A DNA stretch of 64,000 nucleotides from Rotaria sordida (GCA_905250125.1 CAJNOL010000185.1:83160-147159); one strand, 5' to 3'. Shown: positions 1 through 12,262, numbered from the stretch's first letter. The notes: a model not told the origin generated them from the sequence alone. Made by a program: numbers and translations.

Positions 1-2
1 AC

Positions 3-36
<34 letters not shown>

Positions 37-2227
37 ACAACGACAACAACAGAAGCGGACCTCGTTTCAACAGTCACAGAAACAATAACTGATGTAATTT
101 CGGCAGTCACTTCTACTACAACAGAGATGACAGGTGAGATTCGAGCATAGGAGAATCTGTTCTTCATCTATCTCTTCTTAGCAACAGTCACTTGCGCATT
201 GAAAGTGTGGGTATAGATGTGAGTACGGGTAAATGGAAGATCCTCGCCCACATCCAACGCCCCATTTCCACTCGCACCGATACCCACATTTCGAGGCAGG
301 ATTCCTTGTAGGAGTTTTCAGATTTTTACAGTGACTTCTGTGTAATTTTTTGTTCTTTTCGGCGGGCAACAGTCGAATATCATAGGGGAAATCCGAAAAC
401 TTTCCGACCTCAAAATATTGCCTCCAAGTTTCATCGGTTTTCGATATTTTCCTGCCGCACACAATAACTGTCTTGCATCTTTCTGGTCAGTTTCAATGGT
501 TTCGGCTTCCTTCTGAAGTCTGAAATCATTGACATGGGTCCATATGATTAAATGCACTTTGTTAGTAAAGAAATATAACGGTTAACAGTATTCAAGAATT
601 CAGACGTAGAAATTTCTCAATTATTGAACGACTTTTACAAGCACTACGATAGTTTATTGGAAAATCGAAGAAAAACCATAAGTTCTTTCCCAGTTCCATT
701 ATCTCTAATAGGCTGAGTAATGCATTTTCTAAAATATTTTTTTGTAATCATAAAATTTGTTTTAATAGAGGGTTCCACTGATCTTGGTGTGAGCCCGACA
801 TTTATCTTGAGCAGTGCGCTATTTTGAATCTGAGAATCGGGAAACCATGAGGAAATGTAGAAGAAATTCTCATTTATCAATACACTTTGTGTTCTTCGAT
901 TATAGCTACCTGGGTTCGTACACAATTGAAAAAAGAGGTTAATCCATATGGGTGATAGAATGACTGACTCAAAGTAAAAGTCTTTATTGATCATCTATAT
1001 CAAAAGTCTATTAATGATAATGGAAAATTGTTCCACGTCTCCCTATCACAGGATAAAGAATCTCATGCAACTAAATTGAAACCTTCTTTTACTCTACAGA
1101 ATGTTTAAAGTTTTTCCACTTCGAGTAAGAAACAAGTTTCGTTTTACAATACTTTTAAACATTTCACTTAGACACAGAAAATCTTGTATGTTTGATGATA
1201 CTGCACTTTTCAGCCCGAATATATTCAAGCGGTTCTTTTAGAATGGCGTAACACTGGTAGCATGAATATCGCACGATTTGAGCATACAGAATCCGTATTA
1301 ACAAATGGGAAAGTGTTGGTTACTGGTGGACGACATAATTTAAGTTTTTATCTGAATGATGCTGAATTATATGATCCATCAACAGAAACTTGGACAGCGA
1401 CTGGCAGTATGAATTATCCACGACGAGGTCACACAGCATCCCTATTAACAGATGGAAAAGTATTAGTTACAGGCGGATATAATGGTACTCAACTTCTAAA
1501 TATTGCTGAGTTGTATGATTCATCAACAGAAACTTGGACAACGACTGGTAGTATGAATTATGCACGAGTAGGACACACAGTATCTATTTTAGCAAATGGA
1601 AAAGTGTTAGTTGCTGGTGGACGCTCTGGTAACACTGGAAATAGTACTGAATTGTATGATCCATCAACAGAAACTTGGACAATTACTGGTAGTATGATTG
1701 ATGCGCGACGAGACCACAGAGCATCCGTGTTAAGAAATGGAAACGTGTTAGTTACTGGTGGAACGGGTAATACTGGTCTTACAAATAGTGCTGAGTTGTA
1801 TGATCCATTAACAGAAATGTGGGTAATGACAAATAATATGAATGATGCACGATATTATCACACATCATCCTTATTACCAGATGGAAAAGTGTTAGTAACT
1901 GGTGGTCTGAATAATGCTGTTTCTATAAATCTTGCTGAGTTGTATGATCCATCAACAGGCACTTGGACAGCGACTAGTAGTATGAACAATGGACGGCAAA
2001 TACACACCGCATCAGTATTAACAAATGGAAAAGTATTAGTTGTCGGTGATTCAAATAGTGCTGAGTTGTATGATCCATCAACAGAAACTTGGACAACAAC
2101 CGATAGTATGAATAATGTACGATCTAGCCATACAGCGTCCGTTTTACAAGATGGAAATGTATTAGTTGCTGGTGGATCGGAGCTTAATATTGCTCTAAGT
2201 AGTTCAGAATTATATCAATCATCTTAA
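1..2227 (+). CDS. Type II membrane protein with Thr-rich stalk and seven kelch repeats (copy A, 5' end outside window)
   Basis: Two exons are visible: 1-133 and 1242-2227. The first is in frame 1 and encodes an almost pure Thr stalk ending ATG ACA G before the donor GTGAGATT. The acceptor at 1240-1241 restores the frame (G + AA, then TGG CGT AAC). The second exon encodes about 328 residues with seven copies of the pattern H-T-x-S-x-L-x-x-G-K-V-L-V-x-G-G ... ELYDPSTETW, i.e. a kelch beta-propeller, and ends at TAA 2225-2227. By comparison with copy C (24557-26972), a short cytoplasmic tail and one membrane helix should lie just left of the window. Kelch propellers bind proteins or ligands; here the domain should be extracellular (inference from topology). 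The 1.1 kb intron carries a telomere-like palindrome at 205-290. Substrate or partner is unknown. Confidence 0.85.
205..290. repeat. Telomere-like palindromic element in intron of kelch copy A
   Basis: A G-rich arm (GTGTGGGTATAGATGTGAG...) is followed by a core AATGGAAGATCC and a C-rich arm (CCCACATCCAACGCCCC...ACCCACATT). The same element sits at the equivalent place in copies B (23239-23324) and C (25183-25240), so it predates the duplication. Confidence 0.7.
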
Positions 2228-3003
2228 ACAAATGAATAATCAATAATTTTACGTTTATAGATGCATGCAATCTTGCATTCGAAGACTAATTTAATAAAAA
2301 GAACAATTGAATTTAAATGACAGTGAATGATTTCCTTCGATATTTTTGTTAGTTTGTCATATATTTGAGAATTCAATTTAAAATATTAAAATAATTTTAT
2401 TTCTACATTTTGATTTGTAAAGCTTATTGTAATGAAAAATTTTCAGTTCCTATGATCATTTTTATCTTTTGAAAGTGTTTCATTAAATTTCCAATTCATC
2501 TTCAATATAAAAATTCGATTTCTTTTGTGTCATTCATCAATATCCCATCAATACTTTGAGCTATATTGGTAGGTTGAACTTTGACATTGTTCATATAAGT
2601 TTTCAAAGGTTTGCCTTTCCTATTGAAGGAAAAAAGATTGCTGTGTCTTGTATCTAATTTGCCTATTAGCAAGTTATGTTTTTATATGTGAATAAGTGAA
2701 TTTTTATTCAATCCATTTATTGTTCTACTCTCGACAAAGTATAGCTAATTAGAGTACTTATGATAAATAAGTACATCAGCGAACAGTAAAATTTTCTTAG
2801 TTATCTATTTTATTTTACTTGAATTTGACATGGACCTACTTTATATATGTATATATATATATTCCAAGAACATTTGAGCTAGAAGTTGTATAACTCCTAT
2901 CTATTATACCAATGAAATGAATGATGATAATTAGGCTAATAATTGAGCTAATAAGTGAGAATATCTTTGGCAAAGATAGAGCATCCATATCAAATACGAT
3001 GCT
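2228..3003. other. 3' flank of kelch copy A, duplicated at 26973-27727
   Basis: No gene is seen. The sequence is closely alignable with 26973-27727 downstream of copy C, including the stretch ending near 3003. This shows that the kelch duplication carried about 750 bp of 3' flank. The homology stops where the left terminal repeat of the 3004-8799 transposon begins. Confidence 0.75.
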
Positions 3004-3017
3004 GAAGAGTAAGTGTC

Positions 3018-3822
3018 TGAGAAAATCAGACACTATAGGACATGGACGATGGAGTGATATTTCAGAATCCACTGACATTTTGATATGTTATAGAGAGTAG
3101 TGAGTTTAGTATTTCCTGAAATTTTCAGCTCGATCGGACCACCTTTTACAATACAAACAATCGAAATACTAACGAAATTTTTGATAATTTTTAATATTGA
3201 TTCTTAACTGATTTTGAGGTGGTATTTTTTAGTAAAAGTGACTTTTGTATTTCAATACCTAAGACTTTTGAGTTCTAGTTTCTCTAACTATAACTATTGA
3301 GGTATTCTTCTTCTAGGTACAAAATTTCAAAAGTTTTCGTCGATCCCATAACATACCCTCAAAAAATCTATTTTGTCGTTTTTTCACCAAAATGTCGGCC
3401 AGCCGCATTTTATGTGGCAACAAGCAATCGCTCTGATATTTCTATTGGTGATAGAGCACATCAAGTTCTACCACGTAGGCTATCTCACAATTTTGGCCCT
3501 TGAGAAAAGTAAAGTACTTTTGATTAAAAGTCAGTTTTCTCTGCAATTCATGTTATATACTCAATTTAGGGTTTTTTTCGTGGCTAAATCCGGTAATATC
3601 AAATAGTAAACTCTTTAGATTTGAATAAAATGTAATTCTTTTAGTGGCTTGTATTATTCTTGATTATTTATTAATATAAATAACAAGAAAGTCTAATAAA
3701 TTTTAGTTTATCAATTTATTTTCATATATTTAGAAATGAATGATTCTTGTTTTTTTTACCTTTATATGGATAGTATGAGAATATTTCATATATCTATAAT
3801 CAGATATGTTTACAAATGAATG
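3018..3822 (+). repeat. Left terminal inverted repeat of the 5.8 kb transposon
   Basis: It matches 7985-8785 in reverse complement with scattered substitutions over about 800 bp. It includes a 77-residue open frame (3373-3606) mirrored at 8197-8430. These mirrored ORFs are by-products of the repeat rather than independent genes, although the matching frame in both arms is notable. Confidence 0.8.
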
Positions 3823-3955
3823 TGTTTTAAGCACTTCTGACACTAATTAGCTATTGATGTCAAGCTACACTCTTGAGATTTCATATATTTTTAATATAGT
3901 TCATTTATCTAGAAAAAAAGTATATGACAGCATAGGAACAAAAAGTAATGATATT

Positions 3956-6900
3956 TTAATTTTGATCCATTTGGTCCGTGTCATATTCATTATCACTACA
4001 GCACTTTAATGTATTATTGACTTCATCAGCTGCAAAATCTTCTAATTCTTTATCTTGTTGTTTTCTAAAATAATTTTTGGCATCATCTTCATCGCTGCTT
4101 GTCGATTCTTCGTAAGATCCTTGTTGTTGGTCCTATTCATCGTTGTATATGAATTGACTTCGTCTATCAATTGATCTTTCTTTTGATAAGCGGCCAAAAA
4201 GGCTACGAATTTGATTTTTAGTTAAGTATTGATTAGCTGTAAAGAGTTTCGTATTGTCCGACTTCAGTGCACGACGCATTTCTTGAAATGCACTTTCAAC
4301 TGTGACTTTCTTACCAGTATTTTCACCTTGGTGAAACAGTTTTACAAAAAATTGTTGATGTTCTTGTGTAATTTTCGTTGACTTTGGTCTTCGACGGATA
4401 GCATACCCTTGTGATGAGAATTTTCGGTTAAGCTCATCATCGTTGTCACTAAATTGAATATTTTCAATATTGGAATTTTGAAGAGATTCAACTGCTGTTC
4501 TGTTGGATGCTTCTTCCAGAAGACGCGCGCCTTTTAAATGCTCGATATATATATATATTGAGCACGATCAATTGTTGATACGGAATAATCATCAGTATAA
4601 AAGTGTTCGGCTTTTTGTTCATGATCCATAAGTTTTTCTTCATTGTCAAATGTTGCTGAACATGAATCAGCCGAACAGAAGAAAATTGCTGAAGATAGAG
4701 TACTTTTCATTAGAAATTCTTTGTTTGTTTTTTGAGTATCTGAGAACGGTAATATTACTATTGTGTGTAAAATACATTTACAATCTGTCAAGTTCTTCGA
4801 CTTTCCACTACCAATATCAAAATATTGCCATAAGGTAATCGACTTGTCATTAAATGCAACTGAATGGTATTTTCTTATACCTTCTATTTTCATGTTTGGC
4901 AAAATACATTTCGACTCATCAATAGCAATAACTGATGTTTTACAACCAGATAAATTGCCAAAAGATTCATCGAGTGCTTCTTTGATGGATTTTGTATTCA
5001 TCAAATTTCCACCACGATTTGTATACGCCTTGAGACAGGATTTTGCCACGGCAATATTGCGATCGGCTTGATCCTTGCCTCGTTATGGTTCACTGAAATC
5101 AGCTCTCTTCAAACAAATGTCAGCACTAGCACATATAACTTGACAAGATATAATAGCTGCTGTACCAGAATAACAACCAGCGTTGTCGCTACGTATGTAT
5201 AACGTAGTTAAATCAGATAAATCTTGTTTAATTTGATCAATTACATGTTCAAAGATGCATAGAACTGATGACATGTTTTGAAGACATCGATCAATTACTG
5301 TGAAACATGTCATTTTTTTTAAGAGCATGATTTTTGTCCATGTAGAAAAGAACATCAACATGGAGAGAAATTCCTTTCTTTCCAAACCACTCATTCATTT
5401 TCTCTCGATGCATTTGTGGTAACACCTTCATTGCCCAGTCAAATAATAGAAGACCACTTTTTGAATCTAGTTGAGACATAACAAAGTTTTTACTTTTATC
5501 TTGCTGTACACCTCGAATTATATGAAACATCCATGAAAGAATATCGACTTTGGCAGTTAATAGATCTACTTCAAGTTCATCTTTGCTGTCTGATGGTGGA
5601 ACATCACCCACTAAATATTCCATTTGACGACGTAAAGCAAGTAGAGAATTACACTTAATACATGACTTGAGTTGCACAATCAGTATCATCTTGACTAACA
5701 TTCTGCCGATATTCAAATTTCAAGTAATTTCGACTTAATTTAATAAGTTGTAGTAAATTTTTTTCTTCGGTGTTGTTAACTTGTAATTCCTTTACTAAAC
5801 GTTGAAGAGTATCAAATTCAGCATTTCCATCCACCGAAAAACTGTCTAATCCACACATTGTCTTTTTTTCTCGCATTTTGCATGCATCTAGTAGACGAAA
5901 TACAGTCCTACGACTAAGTGGTTGCACATACGAGGTTTTCATACAATGCAGCTGATATAATTGAAATATGTTGCTTTTCATCATAGTCCTAACAACATGT
6001 GGAATAAGTATTTCATTATCTCGATCAAATCGTATAAATATAGTACCATAAGCAACATCTCGAATTAAGCCAGATGAAAACAAAAAATAAAAAAACAATT
6101 CGAGTCGATGTTTATTGAGACGTTCTCGTCGAATAATTTTTCGGTTCATGAAATTAAATTGATCATTTTGATGACGAAGATAACGACTTATATCAATCAT
6201 ATAACGGCTACAATTGAAGATCGACTGTAATTCTTTATGAGTAAAGTGTTGTGGTACTATGGATAGAGGAAGCAATTTCCATTGACCACTTGGAGCAAAG
6301 TAATAAGCATCAACAATTGATTACATAACAGGATCGAGTTTTTCTTCATCAGTATCATTGTCAACAGTTTCTTTGAATGTATCAAGAAGATCTGTATCTT
6401 GTCCAGGTGCCATAGATTCATAAATAAAAGTCAATAGTTCATTGAGAATAGATTTATAATGACGTTTTTAATTCTCGAATGGTGATATTGGACAGATCAC
6501 GAACCGGCTGCCGAATTTGATACTTTAATGGTTTGATGTTGTTGGAAAACTTCGCTAGTAACCGATTAACATCATTCAATGATATTTCTGTATACATGAA
6601 ATTTGAAGAACAACTGCTGGATTGAGATTCGTATTCAGATTCAACATCATTAGATATTGTAAACTCTTGTAGTCGTTCTTGGGCTTGAATTTTTGAAAAA
6701 CGAGTTGTCGAAAATGGATTTTCATCAGTTAATGTTGCATTATTCTTGTTATTACAATCGGACTTCATCTTTGTCGAGCATTTCCGACAAACCTTTTGTC
6801 CAATTGGAAATTCATAATTTTTATTACCTTTGAAAATTTCTATTTCAATTAATTTCGTGTAGTAATCTGCAGGCAATGAATGTGTAGCTTTTGGTCTTTT

Positions 6901-7209
6901 ATGATTATGATAAGGTGACTAGCATAGGGAAGATGGTCGCCAGAACACCCCATATGAATAACGATGATAAGGGCAAATCATATCATTATCATTACATATA
7001 TCAGGGACACCCATACGATTCATAACAAGTGATCTCTCTGTGAATGAAGACAGATCAACACCTATATCGAGGCTATGTTGATACAGTGATCTATTGAGCA
7101 TTGATAAACTAATTAATTCTTGATGAATATCACCATTTTTACTCCAAAATACATCGCACTTTCCTCGTTTATGAAAGACGCATTTAGAAAATTTTTCCGT
7201 CATTGACAT
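3956..7209 (-). pseudogene. Decayed transposase-like gene with C2H2 finger and SDNAGCY motif
   Basis: Minus-strand fragments in several frames run N to C: a Cys/His N-terminus with CPYHR (about 7209-6919), a CRKC linker (6876-6454), a central region (6275-5655), a core with DWAMKVLPQ, WFGKKGISLHVDV (5716-5291) and RSDNAGCYSG (5394-5083), a C2H2-type finger FFCSADSC...H...H (about 4680-4610), and a C-terminal tail with FHQGENTGKK (about 4340) ending at TAA 3956-3958. This order matches a family of large uncharacterised proteins I recognise from other invertebrate genomes. The Asp residues in HVDV and SDNAG are candidate DDE residues (inference). Stops at 6919, 6454 and 5083, and a frame break at the (AT)n run near 4550, show that it is dead. 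Confidence 0.65.
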
Positions 7210-7984
7210 AGTACAAAATGTTTGTAAATAAGTAATCAACAGATAATATAGTGTGAAATGTAAAATAAAATTATATATATCTCTCCTTTTAAATATCATC
7301 AAATGCGCACATCCCAAGAGAAGAGAGATGGAAAAGACAAAGGAAAATAAAGAAAATGACCCCATGTATTTTCTTGTCCAACTGCGCAGCAAGTAAAGAA
7401 AAAATAAAACAACAAATACTATGAGAATTTCAATGATTCTCATGGACAGAAAAGAAAAAAAAGAATGATCTAGATACACATGTAAGACGAATATAGGTAA
7501 TCCGCAGAGAAGAAAAGAAAGAGGAAAGAAAGAAGAACAAATATATACACATCGATAGAGAAACGAATATATCTTGTTAGAATGCTCTCTAGCAGTGTTA
7601 CACTTTTCTATTTTTTGTATGTTACGGATATAGTTCTATTCTATGTTCACTATAAAAGCCTCCTTCATTGAAATAAATGTGAAAAGAATTAAAATAATGT
7701 CTTTTGTTCTTCTGCGACAATCATCTGAGAATATTTCTTTGAAGACAAAGGATACAATATTATAAATTTTACCGAATTCCTCAAAAAGACTCTTAACAAA
7801 ATTAAAATCAAGAATTTATGAAAAAATGTTTTTTACGATTCTTGAATATTCTCCTACAAAATTCTTCAACAGCTGAAATGTACGCTATTCCCCGTTTCAT
7901 TATCATTTTGATTATTGTATATATATATAATATATAATCTACACATTGAATGACGAGGAATAGATAAAGATCTTGAAATATATT

Positions 7985-8785
7985 CATTTGTAAACATATC
8001 TGATTATAGATATATGAAATATTCTCATACTATCCATATAAAGGTAAAAAAGACAAGAGTCATTCATTTCTAAATATTTGATAATAAATTGATAAACTAA
8101 AATTTATTAGACTTTCTTGTTATTTATATTAATAAATAATCAATAATAATACAAGCCACTAAAAGAATTACATTTTATTCAAATCTAAAGAGTTTACTAT
8201 TTGATATTACCGGATTTAGCCACGAAAAAAGCTCTAAATTGAGTATATAACATGAATTGCAGAGAAAACTGACTTTTAATCAAAAGTGCTTTACTTTTCT
8301 CAAGGGCCAGAATTGTGAGACAGCCTACGTGGTAGAACTTGATGTGCTCTATCACCAGTAGAAATATCAGAGCGATTGCTTGTTGCTGCATAAAATGCGA
8401 CTGGCCGACATTTTGGTAAAAAAACGACAAAATAGATTTTTTGAGGGTATGTTATGGAATTGACAAAAACTTTTGAAATTTTGTACCTAGAAGAAGAATA
8501 CCTCAATAGTTATAGTTAGAAAAACTAGAACTCAAAAGTCTTAGATATTAAAATATAAAAGTCACTTTTACTAAAAAATACCACCTCAAAATCAGTTAAG
8601 AATCAATATTAGAAATTATCAAAAATTTCGTTAGTATTTCGATTGTTTGTATTGCAAAAGGTGGTCCAATCGAGCTGAAAATTTCAGGAAATACTAAATT
8701 CACTACTCTCTATAACATATCAAAAAATCAGCGAATTGTGAAATATCACTCCATCGTCCATGTCCTATAGTGTCTGATTTTCTCA
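7985..8785 (-). repeat. Right terminal inverted repeat of the 5.8 kb transposon
   Basis: Reverse complement of 3018-3822. Its outer end, GATTTTCTCA near 8785, mirrors TGAGAAAATC at 3018. Confidence 0.8.
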
Positions 8786-8799
8786 AGTATTCACTCTTA

Positions 8800-9223
8800 A
8801 TATTTAAGGATTAGTGAATAATTAATTAATAATTAGTTCATAATTAGTTAAAACTAACCTCGGATTCGAATTCCACACCGTCGATTGCCCTTTGGTCAAA
8901 TTTTATAGAAACTAATCCCTTTTATGTTGAGCTTATTTTTGGATCAATCACTGAAGTGCGGACATACAATCAAGCAAGCAAACAATTTATTCTTGCAAGA
9001 CTCTTTTCTACGAGAAAGAGAATAATGTTACGCTTTTTGTACAAAATTGGAGTGATGGAAATTCTTTTCAAACGCCTTATGCTGCATCTGTTCATCCAAT
9101 TGAAAAATTGGATTGATATGCATTGCTTGTTTGTTCAAGAGGTATGTGCTTGTTTGAGATGAAAGTTGTTTTTATTGAGCAATTGTGAAAAAGAAACATT
9201 TATTAACAATGAGAAAAAATAAA
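8800..9223. other. Intergenic, no gene seen
   Basis: AT-rich spacer between the transposon and the 3' end of the minus-strand endonuclease gene. The short open frame 8956-9162 has no recognisable features. Confidence 0.5.
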
Positions 9224-10063
9224 TTATTTATATTTATGAACATTATTATCTGTTACTATTGTTACACATATCTTGCGGAAACTGTTGTTCAATTGTTCGT
9301 CCATGGCTTTTTCTTTATCTTCTCCGTGAGGACATGGCATGATATTTGTAACAGTATCGATTTCAGCGCTGTTGCGGTGAATTTGAAGAACTATTCCAAA
9401 GCAGTCTCGTCGAGAGTTGTTCACGTCACCTGTTTCCACGCATAGATGATCTGTTGATATACAACCGTGTGTATCACATAAATGCGAAGCTACAATAATT
9501 GAGATAATTTTTCTAAAGTTTCGTTTCGAATAAAAACAAACCTTGGTGTTCATTATCATATTGAGAGAGTAATGGAAGCTGTTTTTCTTCTTTTCCACGT
9601 AAAACTATGTGGTGAATCAATATGGTAAGGGGCTTGACAGAACCTGATGAGCAAAATTTGGTAAAATGTTGTGATACAGATGGCCACCGTGAACGATTCG
9701 TACTAATTTTTACATCTGGATGTTTTCTTGGAGGATTATTAATATACTCTTGTTTAATTTTACATTGCACCTAATTTGTAAAAAATTTTCCTAGAATAAC
9801 AGACATAGAAATTGTTTGAAAGCATAAGAAAGTTTCTCACCGTCATAATGTGTAATACTTTTTAACGATTTTAATTGATTTATATTCAGTTCTGATGGTA
9901 AATGATGATGATTGATTAAGTCAGTATACTTGAATGCACGAATTATTTCTTCTCCCTAGGCTTTTGCTTGATCAGCTGATAAATAATTAAGAAAAGTCTC
10001 TGTGCATGGCACTTCTTGTTGTTTTTTTGACGATGATAATCTTTTAAGTGATTTTGGTGGCAT
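9224..10063 (-). pseudogene. I-PpoI-like His-Me finger endonuclease gene (minus copy, two TAG stops)
   Basis: Three exons with consistent phases: 10063-9841, 9790-9542 and 9489-9224 (about 245 codons). The last exon encodes the zinc-loop/active-site block of the I-PpoI type: ASHLC-x4-C-x4-H, then N-N-S-R-R-D-C and P-C-P-H. In I-PpoI the His of SHLC is the general base and the Asn eight residues before the later Cys region binds the metal; both are present here. Exon 1 has an in-frame TAG at 9956-9958 and exon 2 has one at 9771-9773, so the gene appears dead unless these are errors or recoded. It is homologous over its length to the plus-strand gene at 11041-12177, including the FLNYxS segment of exon 1 and both intron positions. 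Confidence 0.72.
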
Positions 10064-11040
10064 GATATATAAATTGTAACGAATGATGTGTTCACATGAA
10101 AAAGATCGTCAATTTATAGAACGGACGAGCACGATAACAACAACACCTCGATTATTCTCTGTTCTTCCAATTAAGAGAACATAAAACAACTAATTATGGA
10201 AAGAAGAACAATCACCGGCATCGATTTTGAAAAAGCCATTGATTAACAGCCACTTCAAATAACTGGTCAGCCACCGACAAGGCATATAAGTTACCGTTAC
10301 TTGGCACCAGGTAACTCGCAGTTACCGGTAACACGTGAATCGTGACTCCAACAAATTTTGATCGAAGGGGTCAGGGTTCAACAAATTTTCATCGACCGGG
10401 TCCAACAAATTGTAATCGACTGGGTCCGAATCCAACAAATTTCAATCATCCGGGTTCGGATCCAACAAATTTTAATCCAGCAGATCTGAGTCCAACAAAT
10501 TTTAATCAACCGGGTCCGGGTCCAATGAATTTCAGTCGACCGGATCCGAGTGCGGGTTCAAAAATTCTTGGACCCGATTGGCTCTACTCAGGATAGTTTA
10601 GTCTTCAGAAATTCTCTACGAAATCACTTGATTTGAAAGGCATATGATTGCACATGGTTGAAGTGATTGAATGAAAAATAAATGATAGCTTATCATTTGA
10701 AGAATATTGTTAAGGACTGCGGAGGATTTTTGATGGTTGAGAGTGAAATTTGTGATTTTGTTTTCGAAATATGAGTTGTTGAATGTTTGGCGATGAACAT
10801 TGTTTGTTGATTGACAACTTATTCATCAATTAGTTGTGAATCATATCATATATGTTTATTGATTAGATGATTAAATGATATTAATTAACGATGGACTCAA
10901 TAAATACAGGGTGAATTTTCATTTCATTACAAACGTTTACTACTCAACACTTATTCGATCGCTTATAAACTAATATTTCATCTCTTTTCTTACACTTTTT
11001 ACTGTAAATATTTTTATAATTTTCACTGTATATATTTTTA
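10064..11040. other. Shared upstream region of the divergent endonuclease genes
   Basis: About 1 kb between the two head-to-head start codons. It contains the ~30 bp tandem repeat at 10338-10590 and otherwise AT-rich DNA without a gene. Promoters for both genes would have to lie here, but no specific element is recognisable. Confidence 0.5.
10338..10590. repeat. ~30 bp minisatellite between the endonuclease genes
   Basis: Seven to eight diverged copies of a unit containing CCAACAAATTTTAATCGACC followed by GGGTCCG. The unit stays open in one frame (10342-10596), giving a (PTNFNRPG)-like peptide, but nothing suggests a real protein. A similar closing phrase (GGTTCA...GGACTCTACTC) recurs at about 12850-12890. 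Confidence 0.75.
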
Positions 11041-12177
11041 ATGGCTTCTGCTATCAATCCTGACTTACTTTTTAATTGTGATACACAACAATTTACCGTT
11101 TTTGGACTTAATTATATGCGCGCCTTTTATGGGAAGTGTCCTAGACCTACCAAACTCTAATTCCAGCAACTTGTAAAAGAAACAGGATGTCACGAAACAA
11201 AACTACGAGTAAGACAACATGATTTGCGATTTATTTTTAACTAATACGATGAGTTTTTTAGAAAAAATTCAACTACATGCGAAAATATGATAAAAAAAAA
11301 CAAAAAAAGGCATCCAATTCTACCAACCAATCGACTTGTGCGGAAGCTGTGCCATGATTAGAAGAAAGTTTGTCCGAAGAAGAATTACCAGTTGTATCAC
11401 CAGCAATGGATTTCTTAAACTACATCTCAAGTAATCAAGCAGCTGAGCTAGAAAAGAAAATTATATCAATCAATAAACCTATCAATCTTATTAATCCAGC
11501 TCGAGTGAGCAAAGAATTAAGTCCAGAAGAAATTATCTGTTTGACGAGTGAAACATCTGAAGATGGTAAGTGATTTTGTAATTGATTTTTTTGTCTTGTT
11601 TGTTTGTTTTTTGTGATAGGAAAATATTTTTTCGACTGGTTAAAATGCTTCATCATTACTGCTGACTTACAACACCTACCAGCTAACTATTCAAAAACTT
11701 TATTCATCGCTGGCAGCAGTGACTTCGAATGCATTAAGAAAAGTTTAAAAAGATTTCATTTAATGACAGGAACTAGACAAGTTCAACTTCTCCACCATCA
11801 CATAGTTCTTCGTGCTTATACAACTGAAGAAGACTTTGGGGTTTTCTCGACCTCAAGGACCAAAACTAGTAAGTGAAAATGAAAGTTCAATAGCTTAATC
11901 GTATTTGTATTTTATAGCATCACATTTGTGTGACACAAAAGGATGTATACGAAAAGAACATCTGACAACTGAAACCTTGAAAGAAAATATGTCACGAAAA
12001 CGGTGTCCCGGCGTGATTTTAACATTAAAAGGAAAACACATCATCCAGTTCACTCCCTGTCAACATGACCTCAACAACAACAAGGCTAACGGCGACTTTT
12101 TAAAGTACACGTGTCGAAGAATCACAGTGATGGTGCAAACTCAAGCGGCAAATGACTATTATAGAAGTCTTCCTTAA
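11041..12177 (+). pseudogene. I-PpoI-like His-Me finger endonuclease gene (plus copy; C-terminal part open)
   Basis: Four exons with matching phases: 11041-11208, 11262-11565, 11620-11868 and 11918-12177. In-frame stops occur at 11158-11160 (TAA) and 11355-11357 (TGA), but from ATG 11406 the frame is open to TAA 12177 (222 residues), so a shortened product is possible. The last exon has the I-PpoI-type block SHLCDTKGC-x4-H, then E-N-M-S-R-K-R-C-P-G and PCQH: the catalytic His, metal-binding Asn and zinc ligands are spaced as I recall for I-PpoI. The upstream part (exons 1-2) contains LVKETGCHETKLR joined to KKFNYMRKYDKKKQ, which has homeodomain-like helix 2-3 spacing. A telomere-like palindromic array begins 85 bp downstream. 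Confidence 0.7.
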
Positions 12178-12262
12178 CTGTGTTTTCTTTGTAATTATTT
12201 TCTTGAAAATAAAAGTTAGTTCAGAAAAGTCGTTCTTCTAATACTGGCACATGAACTATCTT

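Larger units (their letters stand above)
3004..8799. mobile_element. 5.8 kb DNA transposon with ~0.8 kb terminal inverted repeats
   Basis: Sequence from about 3018 to 3822 is repeated in inverted orientation at about 7985 to 8785. The outermost shared block is TGAGAAAATCAGACACTATA, and weaker similarity extends to about 3004 and 8799. Between the arms lies a degenerate minus-strand gene (3956-7209) with transposase-like features. No clear target-site duplication was seen. It inserted at the edge of the duplicated kelch 3' flank, so insertion is probably younger than the duplication. The superfamily is unassigned; Repbase or DDE profile searches would decide it. Confidence 0.75.

Noticed and set aside
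3373-3606. 77-codon frame mirrored at 8197-8430
   Set aside because: It lies in the terminal inverted repeats of the transposon; the conserved frame is explained by arm similarity and there is no domain.
10342-10596. 84-codon frame with PTNFNRPG-like repeats
   Set aside because: It is the translation of a minisatellite with no other support.
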